DNA from: Bilabrum cf. latius
Taxonomy: Eukaryota > Bigyra: Bicosoecida > Bigyra > Bicosoecida
Direction: 5' to 3'
Length of the DNA stretch: 64,000 bases
NCBI GenBank assembly: GCA_965178125.1
Contig: OZ237764.1
Location: forward strand, 744,001-808,000
Of this stretch, positions 23,846 to 35,961 are shown piece after piece. The position numbers and the translations under genes are program-made. Positions within the stretch are counted from its first letter, which is position 1; each line of letters begins with the position of its first letter. The notes below the pieces were generated by a model. It worked only from the letters and a program-made list of their open reading frames with translations. It had not been told where the DNA came from and ran no database searches.

Positions 23846-24868
23846 TTACGAGCTGGCCCCACCGGAAGCACCGCCCCCTGCACCATCTGCACCCCCATCA
23901 TGATCAAGCTCAGCCAGTCCCCCCTCCTTCACGAACGCTTCATGAAGCTTCCTTCTAGCCGTAGTGTCCTCCACCGTCCGCCGAGCACACACGGTAGCCC
24001 CCGGCACACCCGTCGCTTTGCTCCGCAGTGCAGCCAGGGCTTCCTCGCCGAAGTTGCGACCGATCGCGTCCCGCACAGAGGCGCACCCCTCGGGCAGCGG
24101 GTCGGGCACCGTCAGGGCGGCGTCCCACGGGGGGAAATCGAGAGGCAGATGATCCGGGGCACACCCGGGCTTCTAAAGCGGGATGACGGCGTCCAGGCCT
24201 TTGGTGCATCGCACAGCAGCGAGGATAGCACCGGCCAGCAGCCGGCCCGCCGCCCCGCCGCCGAGGTGCAGGCCATCGAAGAGCAGCTGCTTCCACTGGT
24301 CCCCGTCGCTCCCGGCACTGGCACTGCCACCCGAAGCTGCAGGTGCCGAAGTTGATTCTTCGGGAGAGTCTGGTTTCCACGACATGAACAGAGACATGGT
24401 GTCGACGAAAGCAGCGCCCAGCTTGGCTGCGACCCGGCCGGCGGCTGCCGCGTACCGCGCTGCTCGCTCGTTGCTCCGGTCCGCCCAGTCTTCTTGCTCC
24501 ACCGGCGGCGGAGCCACGATAACCAAGTGTCGGCAGACAGATGCGAGCATCCTTCTACCTAGCTCTTCCAAGTTCGCTTCGTACTCTACCAGTGGGACCC
24601 CTTGGAGTTTGTTTTCAGCTCCGTCGTTAGCACCCAGGAACAAAGTCGCGACCAGTGCCTTCTCGGCGTCCGGGGTATCAGTCCTGAATAACTTTGGAAA
24701 CATGGATAGCGCTGTTCGTGTGGTGTATCCACTGAAACCGTAGTTCAGAACGTCTGCCTTCCGCTGGTAGTGGTTAGCAAGGACTGCACCCCACCCCCCT
24801 TCAATGAAAGACATTTGCGTGATGGAGTCGCCGAATAGAACAACTTTGGGGCGATTGAACGCGAACAT
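23846..24868 (-). CDS. SGNH/GDSL esterase, IAH1 (isoamyl acetate-hydrolysing esterase)-like
   Basis: A single exon of 341 codons runs from ATG 24868 to TAA 23846-23848. The N-terminus is the family hallmark: block I is VVLFGDSITQMSF with the catalytic Ser, then GGWGAVLANHYQRKADVLNY and GFSGYTTR. LGANDGAE supplies the Asn of block III, and the catalytic Asp/His are in LLFDGLHLGG. TAG 24173-24175 falls about 25 residues after block V; the extra C-terminal 110 residues are charged then Gly-rich and are unusual for the family. IAH1-like enzymes cleave small acyl esters; the substrate cannot be told here. No signal peptide is seen, so it is likely cytosolic. Confidence 0.88.
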
Positions 24869-25030
24869 GCAGGACCTCGGATGCGTAGGAGTTTCGTTGT
24901 GAGTGCATCCCGGCTCGGTTGGTCATCGAATGTGGATCCGAGTTGCACACGAACTGACGCCACATATCTGCTTTAAGGAGACAAAAAAGGAATGGCGTCT
25001 CTGACCGGTGTGATCACTGCGGATACCAGC

Positions 25031-26124
25031 ATGCTGAGCGTGAGCGAACACATCTACGCAAGCCTCTAAAGGATGCATCAAATAGCAATCTCTGCTCTGC
25101 CTCGGTCGCGGCCATTCGTGCGCAGTCAACGCTCACTGAGAGCTTAGTCTTGCAACGGTCACGCTAGCCGTCGCTTGATTAGGTCGTAAAACTTAACATG
25201 TGGGGCGCTGGGCTCTCTAATGTAGACGTTCTGGCGCTGTGCGACAACGCTGAAGTTTTGAGTTTGTCTTTGAATCGTATAAGTTCGATCAAGCCTTTCA
25301 GCAGCTGTAAGAACCTTCGAGAGCTGTACCTTAGAAAGAACATAGTCGATGATCTGTCCGAGTTGGGACACCTATGCGGGCTAGAACAGCTCCGCATCCT
25401 GTGGCTAGTTTCGAATCCGTGCGCCGACCGGGACCCCGAGCTATACAGAGAGGTCGCCCTCCGGCTGCTGCCAACGCTCGAGCGGCTAGACAGCACGGTT
25501 ATTACCGTGGAAGAGCGCCAGAGAATCGCCTCCATCGCTCCTTCCACGGCCGCGGCCGAAGTGATCGCCAAGGCCCACGCCCTCGCTGGACCGACCGCCA
25601 CCGCCACCTCCAAGCGACTGACAGCGTCGATCCGGGAAGTTGTCGACGCCGCGGACAAAGAGCCAGGGGCAGTGGCTAGCGGGGCCGCTGGCGGCTCTGG
25701 GGACCAGACCGAAGCCAAGGAGGAGCAATTAGGTTCCGGATCCAAGACGGCGGATCCCTCGTCTGCTCGCGCGGGTGGGGGAGCCGGCGGGTCCGGGTCA
25801 GGGCGCCCCGGTCGTGTGACGAGTGATGGTGTGACGAGTGGCACGCGGGCCAGCGCCGACAGCGCATCGAGCAGCAGCCCCAGCAAGCGCGGTGCGGCTG
25901 CGCGACGGAACATATCTGCGCGGCGCCGCGCGGGTGCCACGTAGAGCCGTATCCTCACCGCTGTTCTGACCTTGCTGGCAGAACTGGACGGGGATGGGCT
26001 GCGCATGGTGCAGGAAAAATGCGAAGAGCTGCAAGAGGAGCAGGAGGGGGGCGGGGTGGATGGCGGGAGCAAGGGCGCTTCGCCGTCAGTTGCACGTACG
26101 AGGGGCGGGGCGGGAGGCAGGTAA
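25031..26124 (+). CDS. CFAP410: CFAP410 (C21orf2) LRR ciliary protein
   Basis: I propose a 9-bp first exon (25031-25039, MLS), an 86-bp intron (GTGAGC...CGCAG) and a main exon 25126-26124 ending in TAA. The join is in phase and gives a family-like start, ESLVLQRSR-Q-PSLD-Q-VVKLNMWG, where both Q come from TAG (25165-25167 and 25180-25182). Leucine-rich repeats follow (VLSLSLNRISSI, LRELYLRKNIVDDL, LRILWLVSNPC), then an LRR cap. After a disordered middle, TAG 25942-25944 stands directly before the family's C-terminal helical domain (SRILTAVLTLLAELDGDGL), which a stop would delete. CFAP410 works at the ciliary base, so the organism probably builds cilia or flagella. Two decamers GTGACGAGTG lie at 25816 and 25831. 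Confidence 0.88.
25816..25840 (+). repeat. Pair of iterated decamers GTGACGAGTG
   Basis: Two exact copies (25816-25825, 25831-25840) lie five bases apart inside CFAP410, encoding VTSDGVTSG. This is the tightest cluster of the decamer in the window. Confidence 0.9.
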
Positions 26125-26907
26125 AGGTACTGGTATGTGGATTGAAATGTTGTTTTAGACCTGGTCGTTGTGTTTGCTTTAGATGAAATCACATAGAACC
26201 CGCGCGCCTGCTGCTGTTCCAGTGCACGGAAAATTGTGGCCCGTCTGCTACGTAGCCTACGCTCGTCACCATCCCCCGCGAAGGACGAGTCCGGCCAACG
26301 GCGCTTGACTCGAGCTATCCCAAGCGAGAGCTGCGGATCCCACGCTCAAAGAGGGTCTTGCCAGAGGAAGAGGGGCAGTGGAAGCGCTTCTCGCTCCGAG
26401 TCACCAGCATCTAGGCTGTTTAGCATAATAGTGGACGGAGCTGCAGCTGCACATGACCTGCAAGAAGCCTCCTGCTCTGCTCAGGCAACTCGACTCGTCC
26501 TGCAGCCTCTGCACCTGATCCCGCCAGCTGCATCTGCTCCCGCCGGCTGCATCTGCTCCCGCCAGCTGTACCTGATCCCGCCAGGGGACCCGGTGATGAG
26601 GGAAGCAGACCAGCTGGTGCCCTCGTGGCATCAAATGCAGTATCGAGATCATCCCACCCTGCACAGCCATCTATTGTGCACATCATCGCTAGCCGGTCAT
26701 AGCAATGCAACGCAGGGCCCGCGGGCAGACGCAGCGTTGGAGGACAGCTGGCAATGGGCAAGCGAGTTCTCTTGGGGACAAGAAGGCAAGTAGGACAAAT
26801 ATGCCGTCGCTTTTCGTTGGCGGGGCCGTCGCTCAGCCACTCCAGATCCAGAGCCGAGTTCCGGACCCTGCATGGAACTTATGACGTTTGGCCGTACTTG
26901 CTGGGAG
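26125..26907. other. Intergenic between convergent genes, with a short tandem repeat
   Basis: CFAP410 (plus) and the large membrane-protein gene (minus) converge here. About 26512-26590 holds four degenerate 19-bp units (CTGATCCCGCCAGCTGCAT type). Long open frames exist on both strands but start at non-ATG codons and resemble no family. Confidence 0.5.
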
Positions 26908-29900
26908 TTAGCGATAGCACTGCACGCGCACAATAGCCGCAAGCGATACCAGCACGTGCACAATCACGACTGGCACTGCAACACCCAGCTCCTGCAGCCG
27001 CTGCATACCGACTAGCCTCGGATCCAGACCATACACAGCCGCAGCCCCCGAGTCATGCAGAGCAGATCGCACGAGCACATTGGACCCCACCTCACTGTTC
27101 GATGCGATGGCAAGCGCACCCAGCGAGCACTGCTCCCAGCCGCATATGCCCAGCACGCAAACACATGCCCAAGCCACCACAGCCAACACCCCGATATCTT
27201 CGAGTGCTCGCATCCACCATCCCGTGCGGTGCACGTACTTCACGTGCAGGTCGAGCTGCAGCTGAAACTTGGATCGGGCGGCAGATCTTCTGTTGCGGCC
27301 GTCGGTGTGCACGGATGAGACTGTCTCTGCATCGCTATTGAGGGTCATCCCCCCAGCAGGAGGCCCTTGGGTTCCGGGTTGGCTTTCAGCACCGCGAAGC
27401 CAGCTTGTGCCTTTGGGCGTGCCGATACCTTCCTCGGCCTGCCCAGCTTCAGTTGGGCTTGGGCTTGCTGTGGAGTGCTTGCTGCTATCAGCTTGCAGCA
27501 GCGGTACATGCAAGGATGTGTCCTTAGTTGCGAGCTCATCTTCGAAGGCTATCTCTGCAGCGACGCACTGGACTTCCCATGACAACACGGTGAAGCCCTG
27601 AATGATAGCGCTGAGTGATGGTGATGTTGCCAGTAGCCTGGCAATGCTGCTCACTGGCCTGCCACGGATGGTGCTTTGACTGCCAACTGGAATCCAGGGG
27701 CTCTCGCTTGCACTAGACAGCAGCGACGGGTGGAATGACACAGCTTTGGGTGACGCGCGGCTTGATGACTCTCTGACTCCGCGAATTGCTTCTCTGGTCG
27801 GCCGTTGTATGACCTCAGAGTTCGGCTCACGCAGTAGCCACACCCTGCGCGTTGCCGCTTGATTACCGCTGCCGACTGCCTGCTTGAGCTTCTGCGGCTC
27901 CTTTCTATTGCTTATCAAGGACTCTTTATCACTGCAAACCTTCACTTCAGCTGAGTCAAGCGTCCCCTAGGGTCCTGGGTCACCACCTTCAGATCGGGCA
28001 GAAGAGGGGATTCCGAAGGAGCTGGTATCATCGTAAGAATGCGAGCTCGTTGTCGCGCCCTCCTAAAACGTATCCTCCTCGTTGGAACATGCTAGCCGAA
28101 CCACTGGTATTCGACGAAGCCCGTGATCAGAGTCCTACCCCATTGCATGGCTCGTGACATTCGGCCGAGATGAGGTACCACCGCCTTGCACTTGCTCCGA
28201 GCTTGCAGCGCTCCCATCGGGCATTGCCTCTACATCGTAACCCGGGTCGGAACCTTTGGCCCCTCTTGTGTCTAGTTTGGTGGGGTCATCTGCCGGTTGC
28301 TATCGCCCTGCGTCTAAATCCTTCCCGTCGTCACCAGCTCGCGTGCCAGCGACTGCCCCTGAGCTTTGTACCATTCTAAGCAGACCCCCACTACTTGTCG
28401 AATCATTGCCTGCCACAGCACCGGAAACCACAACCGCGATGCCGTCGTCGCTAGCGACAGAGTCCCCGGACGCACCCTCAGATTGGCCAGTGTCGCTCTG
28501 TGTGCTCACGTCCAGCTGCGTGCTGGTTCGAACCACACGGTCAGGCTCGGGCATGACGCCTCGAGGAATGGGCGGCACATTCACACTCGTAGTACTCTCT
28601 TCACGAGAAAAGAACGGCGGGCCCGGCATGAGCTCAGGCTCTGTCCAATCGGAATCCAGAGAGGCTGCCTGGCCGTGCTTCCGCAGCGAGATGGCAGGCT
28701 GATCCCCCCTCTTTGCGAGCGCACCGTGTTGCCATGCACCTGTAGCATCACTCTGCAGCCGCCGATGGCGAGAACGGGCATACATCATGCCTACGTTCTT
28801 TCCACGCGATTCCGGGTGTCGGACGGTGATTCTGCAGCACAGAACAGGACACAGCATAGCAGTCGCCCGGTTTGACCCGCCCGTCATCGTATCATCCAGA
28901 AGGACTGCAGTGCCACCAAGCAAATCCCAGTGCAGAGCCAGTACCATAATCAAGCGTATCAGCACAAACAATATCATCCATATTGCCAGAGCAAGTGAAG
29001 CGAGAGTGCAATTCGCGTACGATAAAGCAGCCACCAGCACCCAGACCCAAGCTAGCCGCTGCAGCAACAACCAAGTCACAACCATATGCTCAACAGATCG
29101 CGCCTTGCATGCTTTGCATCTCATGCATACTCCTAGCACAACTGCAAATAGGGACGTCGCGACCAACACTATCTACGGAACACCACGTCCACTGCGTATC
29201 CATGTGAACACGTGTTGGATGCACGTATCGCCGTTCCTGTTACCAACGATGCAGGGAAGTACCACACGGTACTGCACCGTTGATGCATCCACAGCCAGCA
29301 GCCAGGTCCCGCCCTCACTCCCTGGACGCATCCCGCGCAAGGTGGCTGCAAGTCGCTGTGCTACAGCACCTGCCGACCGCGCCCGCTGCATCAGTAGGTT
29401 CTCCTACTCTCGCTCATTCGGTCCCACAGCCCCATGCAGGCTAACAGGGAAGATGTCTGCCCTCACTGTGATGCGCATCAGCAGCTGCGGTGCGGGCGTG
29501 CAAAGCGTGCTGTTCCACACCAGTGGATCCAAGGGATCTTGAGTGCCGATGGCTTGCACAGCCAGCACGTCCGTTCTCCACACGCGGTCGGAAGACTCAT
29601 CGCCTGCTAGGTCCATTAAGTCGTCGCGGACATCCTGCAACATCCAATCCAGCTGCTATCGGCCCGGTGATGGGTATGCGAGGCCAGGGGCTGCGTCCGG
29701 ACCATAGAACTCGGCGTTCGCCTGGGCCGGAAGCCACGCGTTCCTATCAAACACGAGGTCAAACTGGAGCTGCCCGCGGCCCACCGGCTCCCGGGCGGCC
29801 CAGGGCTCGTTGTATCCCAGCACGCGCCAGGACGGCGATGGCTTTGACTCTGGCAGGCACTGCATGGCAGGAGTGGCGGTGCGACCGCCTGCGAGGTCGT

Positions 29901-32101
29901 ACTTTGGGAACCCAGGCTGAATGTCACCGGGATTCCAGCCCGCGGCAATGGGCACGCGCATCGGCGCCCGGCTCAGCTGATCGGTTTGCAGCATGCGCGG
30001 TGACTGGCGGAGCACTGGGTGCCCGATCCACGAGGCATACCACACCCGGACAATGCTGGCAACTTGCTTCCAGCCATTGGTGGTCTTGCCTGCTTCGGGT
30101 GCCTCAATCCCTGGATCGACAGCAATACGCGCCACGTCGTCGCATGTAGCGACGCACACTGGCCTTCCAACGAAATTCCCGACCTTGCTCGATCGATGGC
30201 AGACCCACGTGCCGTGCCGTATGGTTGGCAAAGAGGCGTTTGGGTGAGGCGGGTATGTTCTGCTTGTCCGAGCCCCGCGATACATGGCCAACGGACCAGT
30301 CACTCCGTACTCCCACGCCTGGATGCCGAGATCACTCGTCACATTGGGAGCTGGCACATCCATAACTCGTCGCGTGTCGAGGATAACCTCATAATTGTTC
30401 GTTAGGTTGGACGGGGTGCCTGGTGGCACGGGGAAGCGCCCGCGAACGGCCGGTATGGTCAAACGATCATGCGGAGTGTACCGTCTGCCAACACTGTACT
30501 GTCCGGCTATTCCAAGCCCCCTAGAGTTTTGCGAGGCAGGCAGGTCAATCGGCACAATGTCAGTGTTGGAGGCGTCATGATTAACGTTGTAAAGCGGAGC
30601 GCAGCCGATCCGCACTCGCGACACGGGGGCATTGACTTCCTCCGTCTTGCCGTACTCCTCCAGAATATCACCCAGATATGGATTTGACTGCCAGGTTGCG
30701 TTGCCGACGTTTGGACGGCAAGACCGTTGCGCAACGCACTCGGGATCATCTAGCAGTACCCTGGGAATGTCGTGGGTGAAGTAGTTGATGCAATCCAGCC
30801 GAGTCGCGGATGTGCCATTCAGTCTCGCCATAATACCGTTGGTCGGAGTGTCCAGCACGATGGAGATGATATGCCCTCGATTCACGCGCCAGCTGTAGTC
30901 AGGACTGTCTCCCTTCACAGGCGATCTCCGACTCAATGGTAGAACTGCCACGGTACCGGGGGGATACACTGTCATGACGGTCTGGTGCCAGCGAGGCGTC
31001 GGAGCGTACGCCTTCACGTTGCTCCTTTGAGTCAGCGGAGCTGCGATAACGGCTGATGCCTGCACCGTGATTCGGGTCATTGTAGGGGGTTCCGGTGTCT
31101 CGAAAGAGTCCAAATTGGGACCGTCATACCTCTTGCAGCTGGAACTGGTCCCGTTGTCGTGTTGCTTCCCTGACAGTGAGGTGGAGTCAGGCTCTGCACG
31201 TGCACGTTGTTGGCCTGAAGGAGAATGCGAGTCGTTTGGACTCATGGGAGTACCTGTAGAGGTATTGCCAAGCTATCCGGCGGCCATAGTCCCACTAACG
31301 GCTGACGGCCGCGGCCACACTGTCAGCTGAGTCACCCGCGATGGTCATGTTGAACGGGGTTGTCTTCGAGTCGTAGATGGACCTGGGACACACCGCAAAT
31401 GACATCCACACACGAATCGATACATAGCCGTCCATGACTCGGAGCCGGAACACGGAGTCTGCGTAGGGAAAGCTCCTCTGGAACACCGTCCGCGGGGCGA
31501 AGCCCTCTCTCAAACCCCCACTGGCCTTGCTAGGAGTCGTGAGGTACACCTGGGGCGAGTCGAAGTAGGTGTCCCATGTACCCTGATTGTTGACTATTGC
31601 AAACCACTGCTCAACCGTCCACGGCTCTGCCGAACGGAACGGGAGCCGAAGAGCGGCTCGCTCTGGCTGGAAACCGAGGTGGGCGGGCATCTCCTGGGGT
31701 GTTGCCAGTGCCGCGCCTGCGTAGCCCACGGATGGAGACATACCATTGAGATATGATAGTTGATTTTGTTCCGAGGCTGGATCTTCGCTCGAGGGGGAAG
31801 CTGCTACAGCCAGAGCAGGCTGGCTCGGCATCCCGGGTCCAATCGGCCAGCAGAATCTGTAGTTTGCTCTCGATTGGTACGTGCCGACTTCCCATCCTTC
31901 CCATGCACGTCTTACCATCTGGCACGATGTCGATGCGTTTTCTGTTCGAAGAACTGAGTTTGATGCGTTCAGGATGCGGTTTCGTTTGCAGCAATCGGGG
32001 CAAATGCCTAGCTCCCTCGGTGATCCAGGTCCAAACCACGTATCTGCGACGGGAAACGGGATGTGCAAGCCCACAGACACAATGAATAGTAATAAAAACA
32101 T
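26908..32101 (-). CDS. Large multi-pass membrane protein with a secreted-type N-terminal region
   Basis: Exons 32101-31254 and 31138-26908 join in phase across a 115-bp intron and end in TAA. Eight in-frame TAGs are read as Gln (31295, 29656, 29404, 29173, 28300 and three between 28140 and 27965). The product is about 1,690 residues. It starts with a signal peptide (MFLLLFIVSVGLHIPFPVA). About 850 residues of ectodomain follow, with many sequons (NAS, NMT, NGT, NLT, NVT, NST) and paired Cys. Then come membrane segments at IVLVATSLFAVVLGVCM, a second near LAWVWVLVAALSYA and a third near LASLALAIWMILFVLIRLIM. A roughly 400-residue Ser-rich, probably cytosolic part leads to two more membrane segments at the C-terminus. 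I do not recognise the family. The standard code would give nine fragments, of which only the first has a signal peptide. Confidence 0.75.
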
Positions 32102-32592
32102 GCAATGCTGTTCCTTAGCAGCGATTGTCCCTTATTTTGAGGTCAACAACAGGAAATCTAGAGCAGACCTGATCATAGCCTCTTACTATTGCACCACACA
32201 CCGATCATTGCTTCATTTGAATTGGACAGGTGTTCTGAGCCGCTACCTACACTTATCTGAGGGATTGCTTCGATAATACCGTGCTAGATAGACCCTTGTT
32301 TGAGAGTGTATGCTCGGGCTAGCACCACGAACAGTGCTGACATGCCAACGATCAGCGCCTTTAATGTTGCCGTTCGCATTACAAAAGATGTGCAAATCAG
32401 TTTGTCGTAAAATCGCTGCAATGTCAAAGTGGCTCGGAAGTGTATGATCGACCACCCACACAGGCGCGTCGCAAACCGTGGTCGCAGGCCGTTCCCGTCG
32501 TCACACCGATCGGATCCTGACGCGAGTATCCATGGATAGTGTGCGCGCACCACATGAAACAAGGCCGCTACGCTGATCTGATCCCTCAGTTA
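32102..32592. other. Intergenic
   Basis: About 490 bp between the start of the membrane-protein gene and the stop of TRMT2A, both on the minus strand. It holds the former's promoter. No gene seen. Confidence 0.5.
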
Positions 32593-35500
32593 TCAATCTC
32601 TCTCGAACAGCGCAACAAGCTCACAGTGCTCCGTATGCGGGAACATGTCCACAGGTACCACACGCACCAAACGAAACGGATCTCCCCGAATCAGGCTCTT
32701 GCGGCTGCTTGTCGCAAGTTTGCACAGCCTGATCGTGTCCTGCACAAAAGAGCCCGTGGGATTGCACGACACGTACACCAGCCTGCGGACGGACCGCAGC
32801 TGCCGGATGGCCGTGATGACCTGGGGGTGCAGCCCACTGCGGGGCGGGTCCACCACCGCCACAACCCGGCTACCGGCAGGGGGTACGAATACTTCAGGCT
32901 CCGAGTCAACGCTGGGAATAGCAGTCGCAGCTACGGCGCCAGACGTGGCGGCCGACTCTGATCCAGGTGATGACACTCCATCTGCCCCGCCGGCAGCGCC
33001 GGCCATGGGCATCAGACCCATCCTAATCGCCCGCTGAGCCGCCTCTTTTCGCTTCTGCTCTGCTTCTCTCCAGAACTGGAGGGTCTGTGACGAGTGCTCA
33101 CTCCCGCTCCTCCGGTCCCCTGCGTTGGCGAACGCGCCCAGCTGCCCCGCCACATCCTCCGCCTTGCTCGCGATGAAGGCCGCACTCGTCACACCCGCAA
33201 CGGCCGCGTTGACCCACGCGTCCTCGATCGCCTGCTCGCTGATGTCCACCCCGATCACCGCCTGCACCTCCCGGGCGAGGCCCAGCCCGATCGCACCCGT
33301 GCCGCAGCACACGTCCAGCAGCACAGTGGGCTGCACCTTCTGCTCCTCTCCTCCCTCAACACCATCCACTCCAGGCTCCGATCGGATCACCGCAGTCGCC
33401 GCAGATGCCTCACCGAACCTGTCGCCCCCCTCCACGTCAAGATCACCCGAGCGCACGAAGGACCCGGCGATTCCGAAGAGACGGGCCGCGCCGGGCGCGT
33501 TCGTCTGGAAGAACGCGCCCGGGCTAACCCGGAACTGCTGCCCCCTCAGCGTCTCCACCACGTGCCCGCTCCCGGCCAGCGTCACGAAGTCGGCGTCTCC
33601 AGCCGTCTGCATGACGTGGTTGGCGGGGGCAAAGTGGGCGATGACGCCCGTCACGCGGACCGGCGAGGCCTCCAGCTTGGTCGGGGACTCGCCGGGTGTG
33701 ACGAGCGCGGCCCTCCGCAGCTCGATAGGCCCCACCGTGGGGGCGCCGGTGACCCTCAGGAACTCCTCGGGGGGCTCCTCCAGGTACCCCCCGGGTGATT
33801 GCGCGGCGACCTATGGTTCCGCAGCGCCTGCGTCCGACTCCATCGGGGCCTGCCCCTTGGATCCAGTGGGTTGGGTTGTTCCTTGGCTTGTTGCCTCGGC
33901 TGATACCGCTGCCTCGTCTGTCTGCTCCGCTTGTCCGCCACTGCTGCTGCTACTGCTGCTGCTGCCTGCTGGGTTTGTGAAACTATGGGACTCTCCCCTG
34001 CTGCTACTGCTGCCTGCTGATACCTCCGTGCGCGCCCTCTTGGCAGCGGGCTGGGTGTCACTCTCCCCGGTTTGACCACTCTGGCTAGGCGTACCCTGAT
34101 GGCCGGTCGGGCCTTGCTTGCTCGAGCTGGGGCCCTCAGCAACTGCCCCTGCCCCTGCCCCTGCCCCTGCCCCTGCCCCTGCTTCTGCCTCGCCCTTTGC
34201 AGCCCTTGCTCTCGCCTCCTCCTCAGCCCGGCGATTGGCGGCCTTCGCCTCCTCGTTCTCTCGCATGAGGCGGAGGATGCCACAGTTGCTCTCGGAGGGA
34301 ACAGGGGCGGGGCAGCAATCCACCGGTGGATGCGGTATTTCCATCAGCGCTTTGGCCACCCTCTCCAGCTCGGGCATCACCTCCTCAGCCGTGGGGATGT
34401 GATGTGCCTCGCCACCGCCCGGCTATCCTGGGGCCGGGACTGCCACGCCTGCGGCAGAGACCGGTGCTGTGGCAGGAGCTGCAGCAGAGGTAGCGGGGCC
34501 AGAGGAAACGGCACTCGATGAAGATGCCGCTGATGAAGACGGCGCCGAAGAAGGTGATACGTCAGAACCAGCTGATGGTGCCGCCGCACCCCCGGTCTCT
34601 TTGCCCACCCTCTGTTCCCCGGAAGCAGCCACCGGTGCGTGTGCCCTCACGTGCAGCACCACGAGCACCCCACCGGATGCACCCTCCGTTGTCCTGATCG
34701 TGGCCTGCCTCCAGAACCCAGTGCTGGCCGTGTCGTCGCTCGGTTCCAGAGGGGAGGCCTCGAGCAGCTGCTCCAGCGTGGCAAGCACTGCCTTGGCCTC
34801 CCAGGGGGTGGGCAAAGTGGACGCAGCGCTCACCACGGGGGCCTGGGAAGTCCCATCGTGCGTTCCGCTGCGGTACCCCACGACCATTCTCCGGCCCGCG
34901 GCATGCTCTGCGGAACCGGTGCGCGGCGCCTCGATGGAGAAGGAGCACTTGTTCCTTGTGCCAACGAGGTGCGGCGAGGGGACGATCCGGAGCATCTCCA
35001 CGTTGCAGCCGATGTCCATGCGGGAGCGAAGCGAGGCCGCCTCGAGAGTCAGCGGGCCCGTGCCCGAGGATCCACCGGTGGATTGGGCCTTGGCTGCAGC
35101 CGTTGCTGTTGCTGCCGATGAAGATGAGGATGAGGACGAGGGTGATACTCCACTGGCACCACCACTGGCGGCAACTGCCCCCGCCGTTTCCCCTGCCCCC
35201 GCATGTGCACGTGCCTTTGCCTTTTCGCGCTCTCTCGCGGCCAGTTCTTGCGCGGGCACGAACGTGAACCGCTCCTTAAGCCACTCGGGCAGCTGCTCCT
35301 CTGCCTCCCTAGGCTTCAGGTTGAGCTGCCTGCGGGTCTGGTCCAGGACCTCGAGCCGGAGCTTGCGGAGCATCTTCTTGAGGGCGCGCCGGACGCCCGC
35401 CGACTTGATCCTGAGCTGGTCGTCGTAGGGGCGCCCCCACAGCGGGGTTATAGCGTCGTGCAGGCTTAGTTTGGGGGCCTCGCTCATGTTTTTGATCGGA

Positions 35501-35961
35501 ATTCGTTTCGGGCCAGGGCCCCTAGAATCGTCCCTGGACCGCTTCCGACGCTGCTGCGCCTTCTATGACCGCTCTTTCTTCACCACCTAGCGTGCGCTCA
35601 GGCTTCCACGTGCACCTTTTGCGGTCAAACGGACACCATGCAGTTTTTCGGCGCCAGCTTTGGCATTTTCTGAGCTGTCATAGTTGATGAACGCCGAGTA
35701 CTTCTTCATCTACTTTTCCACAGAAGAAATGCCATCTCCAGCGAGTGGGACGATATACTCCTGTACTTTCTTCTTGCTCCAAAATTGAGGTACGCCAGTT
35801 ACTAGTACAGTCTTGCTGTCAGCAGCATCTTTGTCCTGATCTCTACTCGAGGAAGAACCCTAACTCTTTGGTGATGATGGGCCGGTCAACTGCGATCCGC
35901 GAGGCGAAGATGAATCCCCCGCAGACATTGCAGCACTGGCACCATCTGCTGCTGCAACCAT
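32593..35961 (-). CDS. TRMT2A: tRNA (uracil-5-)-methyltransferase, TRMT2A-type, with RRM
   Basis: A single exon of 1,123 codons runs from ATG 35961 to TGA 32593-32595, with six TAGs (35860, 35710, 35587, 35563, 34423, 33811). Residues about 50-125 form an RRM ([24 protein letters not shown]). The next part matches TRMT2A order: [36 protein letters not shown]. The C-terminal catalytic part has [19 protein letters not shown], the SAM-binding [29 protein letters not shown], the nucleophile Cys in [10 protein letters not shown] and the general-base Glu in [11 protein letters not shown]. All four conserved stages lie in one frame broken only by TAG. Long Ala/Ser-rich inserts make it much longer than the human enzyme. 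It should make m5U54 in the tRNA T-loop. Two TCCACCGGTGGA palindromes and two decamers lie inside. Confidence 0.95.
34319..34330. repeat. Iterated 12-bp palindrome TCCACCGGTGGA
   Basis: Exact copy inside TRMT2A, reading I-H-P-P-V-D on the coding strand. Confidence 0.9.
35071..35082. repeat. Iterated 12-bp palindrome TCCACCGGTGGA
   Basis: Exact copy inside TRMT2A, reading S-T-G-G on the coding strand, a different frame from the copy at 34319. Confidence 0.9.

Noticed and set aside
26236-26793. 185-aa plus-strand frame after CFAP410
   Set aside because: It begins at GTG, contains a degenerate 19-bp tandem repeat and resembles no family.
34141-34193. CCCCTG hexanucleotide run as a CRISPR-like or regulatory array
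   Set aside because: It is a microsatellite in the TRMT2A coding frame giving an Ala-Gly run; no spacers exist and this is eukaryotic DNA.
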